Shown here piece by piece: positions 7,517 through 13,863 of a DNA stretch of 16,948 nucleotides; positions within the stretch are counted from its first letter, which is position 1; each line of letters begins with the position of its first letter. Source of the DNA: JAZKSG01 sp036626215 (lineage in GTDB: Archaea > Thermoplasmatota > E2 > DHVEG-1); contig JAZKSG010000027.1 in assembly GCA_036626215.1 (NCBI GenBank), forward strand, positions 1 through 16,948, in the 5' to 3' direction. A program made the translations under genes and the position numbers. The notes under the pieces were generated by a model. It was not told the DNA's origin. It did no database searches and saw nothing but the letters and a program-made list of their open reading frames with translations.

Positions 7517-7558
7517 ATACCACGTTATAGTGTATCGTGATAAATATTAACGTGGTAT
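7517..7558. repeat. Perfect 11-bp inverted repeat in the promoter region of the NosD-like gene
   Basis: ATACCACGTTA (7517-7527) and its exact reverse complement TAACGTGGTAT (7548-7558) are separated by 20 bases. Their centres are 31 bp apart, about three helical turns. The right arm ends 6 bases before the ATG at 7565. Placed between the promoter and the start codon, it looks like an operator for a dimeric regulator, or an RNA hairpin that could hide the start site. Confidence 0.6.
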
Positions 7559-7564
7559 GGAAGG

Positions 7565-8557
7565 ATGAAAGGAAAAGTCGTAACAGCTATTATTTTTACA
7601 ATCTTCTTTTTATCAGCAGAGACCATGATATCCTCCCACGGAGCTTCTAAACATACAGAAATAGAAAACAAAATGGAGCTCAACAGCAAACAAACAATAA
7701 CTGTAGATCAAACCGGAAACGGAGATTACACCAAAATACAAAAAGCAATAGATGCAGCTGAAAAGAATGACATCATATCTGTAAAAAATGGATACTACAA
7801 CGAGACAATAAAAATAGATAAAACAATCACACTCATCGGAGAAAATAAGACTAACACCATTGTAAATCCCATCTCTAAAAAAAACAAATACGCAATAAGG
7901 CTAGGAGCTCAAAACATCAAAATACAAAACCTTGGTATAACAAATAGAGCTCCCGGCCATTACACATCCGCAGTAAGAATATCCTCTAACAACATAGAGA
8001 TACAAAACTGCAACATATACAATACACCGATAGGAGTTGCAACATGGACTCCAAATAACAGAATAGAAAACTGTACATTCTGGAACTGCAAAGATGAAGC
8101 AATCGCGCTTCTAGGATCAAAAAACAATATCTGCAGTCAAAATATTATAAACAACTGCACTTTCTATGACAACTGTGACGCTATAGAACTACAATATTCA
8201 AAAGAAAATATAATCAAAAACTGCAGAATATACAACAATACACATACAGGTATAAATGCTATAGCATCTAATAACGATCAAAACCTGATATACAACTGCG
8301 AAATCTACAACAACGAGGTACATGGCATATACTTCTTTTCCTCTTCAGACAACAAAATACAGAATTGCAATATATACAATAACAAAGATGGAGACTTAAT
8401 AAACAGAGAAAACTCTCAGAACAATATAGTAAGTTCCAAAGAAACTGCATCTTTTCAACCCTCCTCTAAAAATATAGAGTTAACAAATATGTTGAAAGAC
8501 AAAATAGTAGATTTCTTGTCACTTCTCCAAAATCTTTTTTTAAAGAAAAATTATTAA
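7565..8557 (+). CDS. Secreted NosD-like right-handed beta-helix repeat protein
   Basis: A 330-residue protein with a signal peptide or anchor at residues 1-27 (VVTAIIFTIFFLSA). A typical entry domain follows: ITVDQTGNGDYTKIQKAIDAA, then GYYNETIKI and TITLIGENKTNTIV. Residues 107-290 carry about seven coils of the pattern I-x-N-C-x-I-Y-N-N (around 118, 145, 167, 195, 217, 240 and 264), the hallmark of NosD/pectate-lyase-like beta-helices. The C-terminal 25 residues form an amphipathic tail without a clear membrane helix. Such proteins bind or cleave surface polysaccharide, or act as adhesins in archaea; no catalytic residues can be named. Several NxT/S sites suggest glycosylation. Its coding strand is A/C-rich, unlike the G/T-rich hflX before it, which may reflect the Asn/Ile/Lys-rich repeats or recent transfer. 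Confidence 0.83.
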   Translation: MKGKVVTAIIFTIFFLSAETMISSHGASKHTEIENKMELNSKQTITVDQTGNGDYTKIQKAIDAAEKNDIISVKNGYYNETIKIDKTITLIGENKTNTIVNPISKKNKYAIRLGAQNIKIQNLGITNRAPGHYTSAVRISSNNIEIQNCNIYNTPIGVATWTPNNRIENCTFWNCKDEAIALLGSKNNICSQNIINNCTFYDNCDAIELQYSKENIIKNCRIYNNTHTGINAIASNNDQNLIYNCEIYNNEVHGIYFFSSSDNKIQNCNIYNNKDGDLINRENSQNNIVSSKETASFQPSSKNIELTNMLKDKIVDFLSLLQNLFLKKNY

Positions 8558-8566
8558 GCCCCTACC

Positions 8567-8577
8567 GATATATAACG
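8567..8577 (+). promoter_or_regulatory. TATA-like box of the charged low-complexity protein gene
   Basis: GATATATAACG lies 31-41 bases before the ATG at 8608, the expected distance for an archaeal promoter with a leader of about ten bases. The box itself is close to palindromic. It suggests transcription separate from the NosD-like gene. Confidence 0.4.
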
Positions 8578-8607
8578 TTGGAGAGTGGCACGGAGAGATA
8601 ATATCCA

Positions 8608-9354
8608 ATGAAAAAAAATGAAAATATAAACCTAAAATTAGAACTTTATAAAGAGAAAAATTCTGGAAACTTACAGGTTTTAGCTCATTTTAACATCAAT
8701 TCTTCTAATGTATTCAAAGATGACGAAGGATATGTTTGGATTCCCTCTGTTGAAGAAAAAGAACTTTTGAATGAGTCATTTGATATTTTTGCTCCATCCT
8801 CTCAATCAACTAGTTTTACCAAATCAAAAACTGAAGCATCTACTACTGAAAGCAGTAGTTCTAAGAAGACTTCTCAAACTGAACCTTCTTCCACTCAGGA
8901 TCAAACTGAAAATAAGCCATCAGAAGAAAAACCTGAACCTGATAAAGAAACTGAAACAAAAGTAAAAGTAAAGACGTCTTTAGAGAGCGATGATAAAAAA
9001 GATTCAGAATCTGAATCAGATACGGATTATTTTGAAACCGAGGAAGAGGAAACTGTGTTTGAGGTAGCTGATGAACCAGCTGCTGATGAATCATCTGAAT
9101 CTGAAAAGACTCAGCCGGAGCCACAACCGTCAAAACCAGATGAACAACCAAAAAAAGCAGAGGGAAAAAAAGGGGAAGACAAAAAGGACGGCGAAGAAGT
9201 ATTAGTAAAAGCAGATGAAGATGCCATAGAGAAAGCTTTGGAGAAACATAAATCAGATAAAGATAAATCTATGGTTGAAGCTGACGAAGAAACCATAGTA
9301 AATAAAGTTCTTAAACAAAAAAAGTGGAAAAAAAAGAAAGACGAAGAAGATTAA
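8608..9354 (+). CDS. Unknown charged, mostly disordered protein with a C-terminal duplicated motif
   Basis: No family recognised. Residues 1-62 look folded (LKLELYKEK...LQVLAHFNI...GYVWIPS, a small beta-rich unit). Residues 63-195 are low complexity, rich in Ser, Thr, Glu, Lys and Pro, and surely disordered. The C-terminus has a duplicated helix motif: VLVKADEDAIEKALEKHK (198-215) and MVEADEETIVNKVLKQKKW (222-240), ending in a Lys-rich tail. There is no signal peptide or membrane helix, so it is probably cytosolic. The repeated helices may bind a partner, with the disordered region as a flexible linker. The frame is open and the start follows a TATA box, so it is probably a real gene; the biased composition makes homology searches weak. 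Confidence 0.72.
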   Translation: MKKNENINLKLELYKEKNSGNLQVLAHFNINSSNVFKDDEGYVWIPSVEEKELLNESFDIFAPSSQSTSFTKSKTEASTTESSSSKKTSQTEPSSTQDQTENKPSEEKPEPDKETETKVKVKTSLESDDKKDSESESDTDYFETEEEETVFEVADEPAADESSESEKTQPEPQPSKPDEQPKKAEGKKGEDKKDGEEVLVKADEDAIEKALEKHKSDKDKSMVEADEETIVNKVLKQKKWKKKKDEED

Positions 9355-9355
9355 G

Positions 9356-9382
9356 TTTTTTTAATTTCTTTTCTCTCTTTTT
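9356..9382. terminator. T-rich terminator between convergent genes
   Basis: T7 at 9356-9362, directly after the stop of the charged protein gene, is followed by further T runs up to 9382. This can end plus-strand transcription before the converging alpha-oxoamine synthase gene. Confidence 0.4.
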
Positions 9383-9384
9383 GT

Positions 9385-10569
9385 CTATAGTATATCTAGT
9401 TCTTTACCTAGTTTCTTATAGGTATCCAGTACTTTGTCTAGATCTTCACGGGTCATTCCGGCGTTTATCTGATTTCTAATTCTTGCTTTTCCACGTGGAA
9501 CCATTGGGAATACGATAGCTAGTGCAAATACGCCTTCTTCGTATAGTCTGTTTGCTAGCTTTTGTGCTTTTTTGCTGTCTCCTACCATCGCGGGTATTAT
9601 TGGTGTATCAGTTGGTCCTGTTTCGAAACCAAGATTTTGTATTTCTTTTTTGAAATATTTGGTGTTATCCCAGAGTTTTTTCACTCGTTCGGGTTCTTCT
9701 TCTATTATGTTTAATGCTGCTATATTTGCTGCGGCTACATGTGGTGGAAATGCAGCGCTTAGTAGCCATGTTCGAGCGGTATTGTAAGCGTATTTTACAG
9801 AGTATTCGCTTCCTGCGAACATTCCTCCGAAGCTTCCGAAAGCTTTTGAGAATGTACCCATCTGGAAGTCTATCTCTTCTTCCAGGTCGAATTCTTTTCC
9901 TATTCCGTAGCCGTCTCCTAGTACTCCTTCACCGTGTGCATCATCTACATATATCAATGCTCCGTATTCTTCAGCGAGTTTGTATATTTCGTCCATCTTC
10001 GCTACGTCTCCATCCATGCTGAAGACTCCATCTGTGATAATGAAGATGCGGCGTACGTCATCATTTTTTTCTGCATCTTTCAAGATTTTTTCTAGTTCAC
10101 CCATGTCAGAGTGTGAATAAATTGCTTTATCTGCTCTGCTAAGTCGTACACCATCGATTATGCTTCCATGGTTTAATTCATCTGAAACCAGTAGGTCTCC
10201 TTTACCAGATATTTGGGGTATAACTCCTGCGTTTACAGCGAACCCGGTTTGGAATGTAACCGCTGATTCTGTGTTTTTGAAATCAGCTATTTTGTCGTAT
10301 AGTTCTTGATGGATGTCCATGGTTCCAGCTATAGACCAGTCGGATCCTGCTCCGGCACCATATTTTTTAATAGCGTCTATAGCAGCCTCTCTCAACTTTG
10401 GATGGTTAGCAAGGTCGAGATAGTTGTTTGATGCCACCATTATACATTCTTTTCCATCTACGTTTACATGTGGGTTTGAAGGTCCGTATAGATCTCTTAT
10501 CGTCCAAGTGTGTCCTTTTTCTTCGAGTTTTTTATATTCTTCTTTTAAATATTCTGCTGTTGCTTTCAT
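9385..10569 (-). CDS. Glycine C-acetyltransferase-like PLP enzyme (alpha-oxoamine synthase family)
   Basis: A cytosolic PLP enzyme that condenses an amino acid with an acyl-CoA. It resembles 2-amino-3-ketobutyrate CoA ligase (glycine plus acetyl-CoA) and the close group annotated as glycine-acetyltransferase-related acyltransferases. The PLP lysine is Lys242 in GTFSKAFGSFGG. Asp209-Asp210-Ala-His212 (VDDAHGEG) and His134 (ELNHGS) contact the cofactor. AGSDWSIAGTMDIHQEL is the substrate-loop region. The length of 394 is normal. GGGAGG about 12-18 bases upstream of the ATG (near 10583-10588) supports the start. It lies 96 bases after the NAD kinase stop on the same strand. An 8-amino-7-oxononanoate synthase (BioF) role is possible, but no biotin gene is nearby, so threonine/glycine metabolism is the simpler reading. 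Confidence 0.85.
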   Translation of the reverse strand: MKATAEYLKEEYKKLEEKGHTWTIRDLYGPSNPHVNVDGKECIMVASNNYLDLANHPKLREAAIDAIKKYGAGAGSDWSIAGTMDIHQELYDKIADFKNTESAVTFQTGFAVNAGVIPQISGKGDLLVSDELNHGSIIDGVRLSRADKAIYSHSDMGELEKILKDAEKNDDVRRIFIITDGVFSMDGDVAKMDEIYKLAEEYGALIYVDDAHGEGVLGDGYGIGKEFDLEEEIDFQMGTFSKAFGSFGGMFAGSEYSVKYAYNTARTWLLSAAFPPHVAAANIAALNIIEEEPERVKKLWDNTKYFKKEIQNLGFETGPTDTPIIPAMVGDSKKAQKLANRLYEEGVFALAIVFPMVPRGKARIRNQINAGMTREDLDKVLDTYKKLGKELDIL

Positions 10570-10665
10570 ATCTTTTTTCTTCCTCCCGAAAAAATTAATC
10601 TGTCAACTTTTTTGTGGATAGTTAATCCATGTTATTAGGCAGGCATGTGAATCAAATGTTTCTTA

Positions 10666-11817
10666 TTAAAGATTATTGGTTTGTATTCGGACTACTCTAC
10701 TAAGCCTATAACCTATAACCACCATCATAAATTCTTTTTCCATGAATTCTTCATCAAGTTTTTTGTCCCCGGTGTCTACTCTTAAAACGGGTGTTTCTTT
10801 TAATTTGGCAGGTGTAGATACAATCATTATATTGTCAACCCCGATTTTTTTGATGACTTCTGGGCTGAGTTGTAGGTTTCCTCGTCCTAATATGAATCCT
10901 TGTGCCCCTATCGGGCTAAGTAATACTTTTGCTTTAGGATATTTTTCTAGTAGTTTGAGGATTTGTTTTTCGTTTACATCTTTCTCTACAATTTCTTTTT
11001 TATAAACTGCGTCGACACCTAAGATTGAGTTGTCTACATCTATTTTTTTTGCGATATGGTTAACTGTTCCTCCGGGTCCAAAAAGATATAGATATTCTTT
11101 GTCTTTCTCCATTTCTTCAATTGCATGATCCGCTATTTCGTCTTTTACTTCTTTGTCTGGTACAGATTGAAAAGACATTTTACCTACTTGGACATAGGTT
11201 GGTTCTACAATCCCTTTGGCTGTACCAAAAAGTTTGATTTTCCATTCTCCTTCACGGTATCGCTTTTCGTCAAGATCCATAATCTCTGCATCTCCAGTGG
11301 CGAGCTCGCCTTCAACATAATCATTAAGTATTTTTGCGGTTGCAGAGGCTTTTATTCCAAAAACACCTGAATGCATTTTTACTCCAGAGGGTATGCCTAA
11401 TATAGGGGTTTTTTCTCCTATTACGTTGTAGACATCTCTTGCTGTTCCATCTCCACCACAGAAAAGTATTAAATCAACATTTTTTTCTAAAAATATTTTA
11501 CAGGCATCCTGTGTATCTTGAGCAGTTGTTTTGTCTGCATTCTCAGTGTAGACGACTTCAAAATCTTCTATACCTGTATCTTTCAGTTCGTTTTCACCCA
11601 TTTCATCAGAGCAGGTATACCATTGGATTTTTTTCTCTGAGTCTGGATGTTTATTTTTAAATTTTTTAAGCATTTCTCTTGCTTTTTTTGGTGCAACTGG
11701 TTCTGCCCCTCGTTTTTTTGCTTCATCTATTACTCCATCTGTTCCTTTAAGCCCTACTTTTCCACCCATACCAGCGATTGGGTTAACCAGAAACCCTATT
11801 CTATGTTTATCAGCCAT
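10666..11817 (-). CDS. Predicted ATP-NAD kinase, COG3199 type
   Basis: Predicted to phosphorylate NAD to NADP, using the diacylglycerol-kinase/NAD-kinase fold, in the cytosol. The nucleotide motif GGDGTARD is at residues 121-128, and the N-terminal glycine-rich VNPIAGMGGKVGLKGTDG (11-28) is typical of this group. Then come ILGIPSGVKMHSGVFG (substrate loop), a middle domain and a C-terminal nucleotide-binding part with GPGGTVNHIA. The length of 383 is usual for COG3199 proteins, longer than the classic PpnK (about 280-300). The promoter TTTTAAATA (11851-11859) lies about 35 bases before the ATG, so it starts its own transcript and may continue into the oxoamine synthase gene. AcoX-like roles are possible, but no acetoin genes are nearby. 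Confidence 0.85.
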   Translation of the reverse strand: MADKHRIGFLVNPIAGMGGKVGLKGTDGVIDEAKKRGAEPVAPKKAREMLKKFKNKHPDSEKKIQWYTCSDEMGENELKDTGIEDFEVVYTENADKTTAQDTQDACKIFLEKNVDLILFCGGDGTARDVYNVIGEKTPILGIPSGVKMHSGVFGIKASATAKILNDYVEGELATGDAEIMDLDEKRYREGEWKIKLFGTAKGIVEPTYVQVGKMSFQSVPDKEVKDEIADHAIEEMEKDKEYLYLFGPGGTVNHIAKKIDVDNSILGVDAVYKKEIVEKDVNEKQILKLLEKYPKAKVLLSPIGAQGFILGRGNLQLSPEVIKKIGVDNIMIVSTPAKLKETPVLRVDTGDKKLDEEFMEKEFMMVVIGYRLSRVVRIQTNNL

Positions 11818-11850
11818 GTTATTCAGTTAAACGCAGAAAAACAAGTTTTG

Positions 11851-11859
11851 TATTTAAAA
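11851..11859 (-). promoter_or_regulatory. TATA box of the ATP-NAD kinase gene
   Basis: On the minus strand this reads TTTTAAATA within GTTTTAAATACAAA. Its centre is 38 bases before the ATG, giving a short leader. No Shine-Dalgarno is obvious. Confidence 0.5.
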
Positions 11860-11878
11860 CCTACATTTCACCTTAAAG

Positions 11879-11902
11879 AAAAAAAAGATAGAAAGGTTAT
11901 CT
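11879..11902 (-). terminator. Hairpin plus T8 terminator downstream of the 62-residue protein gene
   Basis: On the minus strand, AGATA (11898-11902) pairs with TATCT (11886-11890) across a 7-base loop, followed by eight Ts (11879-11886). It lies between the 62-residue protein gene and the promoter of the NAD kinase gene, so those two appear to be separate transcripts. Confidence 0.5.
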
Positions 11903-11927
11903 CTCCTACTTTTTTTAGATAGATCGT

Positions 11928-12116
11928 TTATCTATTCTTTTTGAGGTAGGGGAGACCCGTTCTTTTATTTACACCAACGGTGTACCCACTTGGTTTGTCA
12001 CAAGGTGTTCCACTTTTTGGTGTTTTCTTACTGAAAAAGTAAATTGTTTGGTTTTTTCCACCTTTCAATTGGACATCTCTTTTGTATAATGTCCATCCAT
12101 TATGTGTATATGCCAT
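11928..12116 (-). CDS. Small conserved archaeal protein of unknown function (62 residues)
   Basis: A 62-residue basic protein: MAYTHNGWTLYKRDVQLKGG, then QTIYFFSKKTPKSGTPCDKP and GYTVGVNKRTGLPYLKK. From memory, short proteins with the core GGKxQTIYFFS and NKRTGLPYL recur in archaea and some actinobacteria, but I know of no assigned function. The basic charge (many Lys/Arg), two Trp/Tyr-rich strands and lack of a signal peptide would fit a small nucleic-acid- or ribosome-binding fold. A strong Shine-Dalgarno, GGGAGGT (12127-12133), 10 bases upstream, and a TATA-like CTTAAATG (12157-12164) support the start and high expression. It is followed by its own terminator. Confidence 0.82.
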   Translation of the reverse strand: MAYTHNGWTLYKRDVQLKGGKNQTIYFFSKKTPKSGTPCDKPSGYTVGVNKRTGLPYLKKNR

Positions 12117-12126
12117 ATCTTTTATT

Positions 12127-12164
12127 ACCTCCCTTCTTAAGGAATGAATAATCTTGCATTTAAG
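12127..12164 (-). promoter_or_regulatory. Promoter and strong ribosome binding site of the 62-residue protein gene
   Basis: Minus strand: CTTAAATG (12157-12164) acts as a TATA candidate, and GGGAGGT (12127-12133) is a nearly ideal Shine-Dalgarno 10 bases before the ATG. The short gap to radA (12117-12187) contains nothing else. Confidence 0.5.
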
Positions 12165-12187
12165 TCTTTCCTTGTTGTTACTCTTAA

Positions 12188-13144
12188 TTAGTCTCTTATA
12201 CCTTTGTCGTTTACTGTGAATACAGCTTCTCCTTCTGGTAGATGTGGTGAATCTATCAACCGAGCTATTCTCTTTGGGCCTTTACTTTTACGTAGATATA
12301 TTCTAAAAGTAGCGGTATGGCCAACAATATGTCCACCTATAGGACGTGTGGGATCACCAAAAAATGTATCAGGTTTGGCAGATACCTGATTTGTTGCACA
12401 TACAACGCCGTTGCTTAGATCACTCCACCTTAGCAAGTCATGCATATGTTTATTCAACTTTTGTTGTCTCTCAGCGAGAGCGCCTCTACCCACATATTCA
12501 GCTCGAAAATGAGCAGTTAATGAATCAACCACTAACAAATGAGCATCTATTTCTTTAGTAAGCTCTTTTACTTTTTCCATCAACAACATTTGATGGTTGG
12601 AATTATAGGCTCTTGCCACTTGTATATTTTCAAGAACTTTATCTGAATTCATATCGTATGCTTCAGCCATCTGTGCAATTCTCTCTGGACGAAAAGTGTT
12701 TTCTGTATCTATAAAAATTGCTTTGCCATTGAATCCGCCTTTATCTTTAGGTAGTTGAGCAGTTACACATAGTTGATGCGCTATCTGAGTTTTTGATGAC
12801 CCATATTCTCCGAAAAGCTCTACAATAGATTGTGTTTCAAATCCTCCGCCTAATAACTCATCAAAAGTTTTAGAGCCTGTAGTTAGGTATCCAATTTTTT
12901 TTCTTTTTTCAAATATGTCGCTTCCTTTTTCGAATCCACCTATTTTTGCTTCGTCTCTAGCATTTCTTATGATTTTTGAAGCAGTAGATTCGCCGATATC
13001 GGCAGCTTCAGCCAACTCTGCAGGGGAAGCAACAGCTATTGACATTACGTCTTTATACCCTGCATCCATTAATTTATCGGCTGTTGCAGGTCCTACACCT
13101 GAAAGCTTACTTATGTCATCATTTTGAAAATTATTTTCACCCAT
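12188..13144 (-). CDS. radA: DNA repair and recombination protein RadA
   Basis: The archaeal RecA/Rad51 recombinase. It forms filaments on single-stranded DNA and drives strand exchange in double-strand-break repair. Residues 10-68 are the helix-hairpin-helix domain (LSGVGPATADKLMDAGY). The polymerisation segment is near FEKRKKIGYLTTG. Walker A is GEYGSSKTQ (112-120); its Ser117 stands where a Gly normally precedes the catalytic lysine. Walker B is LLVVDSLTAHFR (203-214), and the L1/L2 DNA loops are represented by EYVGRGALAERQQKL and NQVSAKPDTFFGDPTRPIGGHIVGH. The length of 318 is normal. SD AAGGGAG (13151-13157) is 6 bases before the ATG. It has its own promoter, divergent from the methyl-transfer operon. 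Confidence 0.97.
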   Translation of the reverse strand: MGENNFQNDDISKLSGVGPATADKLMDAGYKDVMSIAVASPAELAEAADIGESTASKIIRNARDEAKIGGFEKGSDIFEKRKKIGYLTTGSKTFDELLGGGFETQSIVELFGEYGSSKTQIAHQLCVTAQLPKDKGGFNGKAIFIDTENTFRPERIAQMAEAYDMNSDKVLENIQVARAYNSNHQMLLMEKVKELTKEIDAHLLVVDSLTAHFRAEYVGRGALAERQQKLNKHMHDLLRWSDLSNGVVCATNQVSAKPDTFFGDPTRPIGGHIVGHTATFRIYLRKSKGPKRIARLIDSPHLPEGEAVFTVNDKGIRD

Positions 13145-13150
13145 AAAATT

Positions 13151-13190
13151 CTCCCTTGTATATCTGATATTCCGAAGTTATTTATAAAAC
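13151..13190 (-). promoter_or_regulatory. radA promoter and ribosome binding site
   Basis: Minus strand: GTTTTATAAATAAC (13177-13190) is a strong TATA box that would start transcription near 13157. AAGGGAG (13151-13157) is the Shine-Dalgarno. The remaining divergent gap up to 13288 holds TATA candidates for the methyl-transfer operon. Confidence 0.6.
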
Positions 13191-13257
13191 TGTGGTAGGG
13201 TTTATTTAAAGTATTATTTATTGTATTTTATTTATTATCGCATCATTAACCTTGTGA

Positions 13258-13276
13258 TTTACATAAATTAGAGGTG
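13258..13276 (+). promoter_or_regulatory. Candidate promoter and ribosome binding site of the methyl-transfer operon
   Basis: TTTACATAAATTAG (13258-13271) is a TATA-like stretch and GAGGTG (13271-13276) a possible Shine-Dalgarno 12 bases before the ATG at 13289. These two cannot both be used optimally: if this TATA box is used the message would be nearly leaderless. A second TATA candidate is TTTATTTAAAG at 13201-13211, which would give a leader of about 55 bases containing the Shine-Dalgarno. Confidence 0.35.
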
Positions 13277-13288
13277 TGGTAGACTAAT

Positions 13289-13858
13289 ATGTCGACTAAG
13301 TATTATCCTTGGCCTGGAGAATTTACAGTTTGTGATAACCAAAGCTGTGTGGCAGCAGTCTTGCTAAACACAGATTATATTCCTCCAGAAAATGTGGCGA
13401 TATATGGGTCTTTGAAAACGGAAAATATTGGAATTGAAAAAATAATTGCAAATGTAATTTCAAATCCACATATACGATATCTTGTAGTATGCGGAGAGGA
13501 GATAAGAGGACACAACTCAGGGCAATCACTTATTGCGGTTCACAAAAACGGTGTAGACAATGATAATAAAATTATTGAAGCCAATGGCGTTATTCCATAC
13601 ATTGAAAATCTTGATATAGAGGCCGTGGAAAGATTTCAAAAACAAATCGAAATGGTTAATCTGATAGGAGTTGATGATAAAGACAAAATCGATGAAACTA
13701 TAAACAAGTTTGTAGAGAAAAAACCGGAGGTTTTCGGTGAACCATATATAGCGGTAAAGATTTCTTCTGAAAAACATATGCATAGTGAAGATAAACGAGC
13801 TTTACATTCAAAAATAAAAATAGATTATACTGGCAAAATTAAAAGAAGGAATGGTTAA
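13289..13858 (+). CDS. mtrA: Soluble corrinoid protein, MtrA homologue without membrane anchor
   Basis: Homologue of subunit A of methyl-H4MPT:coenzyme M methyltransferase, the corrinoid carrier. Conserved MtrA features run in order: WPGEFTVCDNQSCVAAV (8-24), TENIGIEKIIANVISNPHIR (44-63), VVCGEEIRGHNSGQ (66-79) and ANGVIPYIEN (98-107). His75 in RGHNSGQ matches the histidine known to ligate cobalt in MtrA. The protein is 189 residues; canonical MtrA is about 240 and ends in a membrane helix, whereas this one ends in a hydrophilic, basic tail (KIKRRNG). It should therefore be cytosolic. It resembles the stand-alone MtxA proteins of Methanosarcina. It lies 5 bases before the MtrH gene. Its likely role is carrying a methyl group from MtrH to the methionine synthase two genes on. 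Confidence 0.88.
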   Translation: MSTKYYPWPGEFTVCDNQSCVAAVLLNTDYIPPENVAIYGSLKTENIGIEKIIANVISNPHIRYLVVCGEEIRGHNSGQSLIAVHKNGVDNDNKIIEANGVIPYIENLDIEAVERFQKQIEMVNLIGVDDKDKIDETINKFVEKKPEVFGEPYIAVKISSEKHMHSEDKRALHSKIKIDYTGKIKRRNG

Positions 13859-13863
13859 AGATT

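Noticed and set aside
8861..9151. Antisense open frame of 96 codons over the charged protein gene, and a similar plus-strand frame at 8771-8965.
   Set aside because: Both arise from the repetitive GAA/TCT/AAA codons of the charged protein read in other frames. They lack promoters and ribosome sites.
7565..9354. A mobile element carrying the NosD-like and charged protein genes.
   Set aside because: No transposase, integrase, target duplication or tRNA was seen; the inverted repeat at 7517-7558 has no partner at the other end.
9385..10569. A biotin-synthesis BioF assignment for the oxoamine synthase.
   Set aside because: No bioA, bioB or bioD neighbour is present, and the substrate loop resembles glycine acetyltransferase relatives; the family level is safe but BioF is not.
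10615..10629. TGGAT-AGTTA-ATCCA inverted repeat between the NAD kinase and oxoamine synthase genes.
   Set aside because: The arms are only 5 bp, with no T run on the reading strand and no clear relation to a promoter; too weak to call a site.
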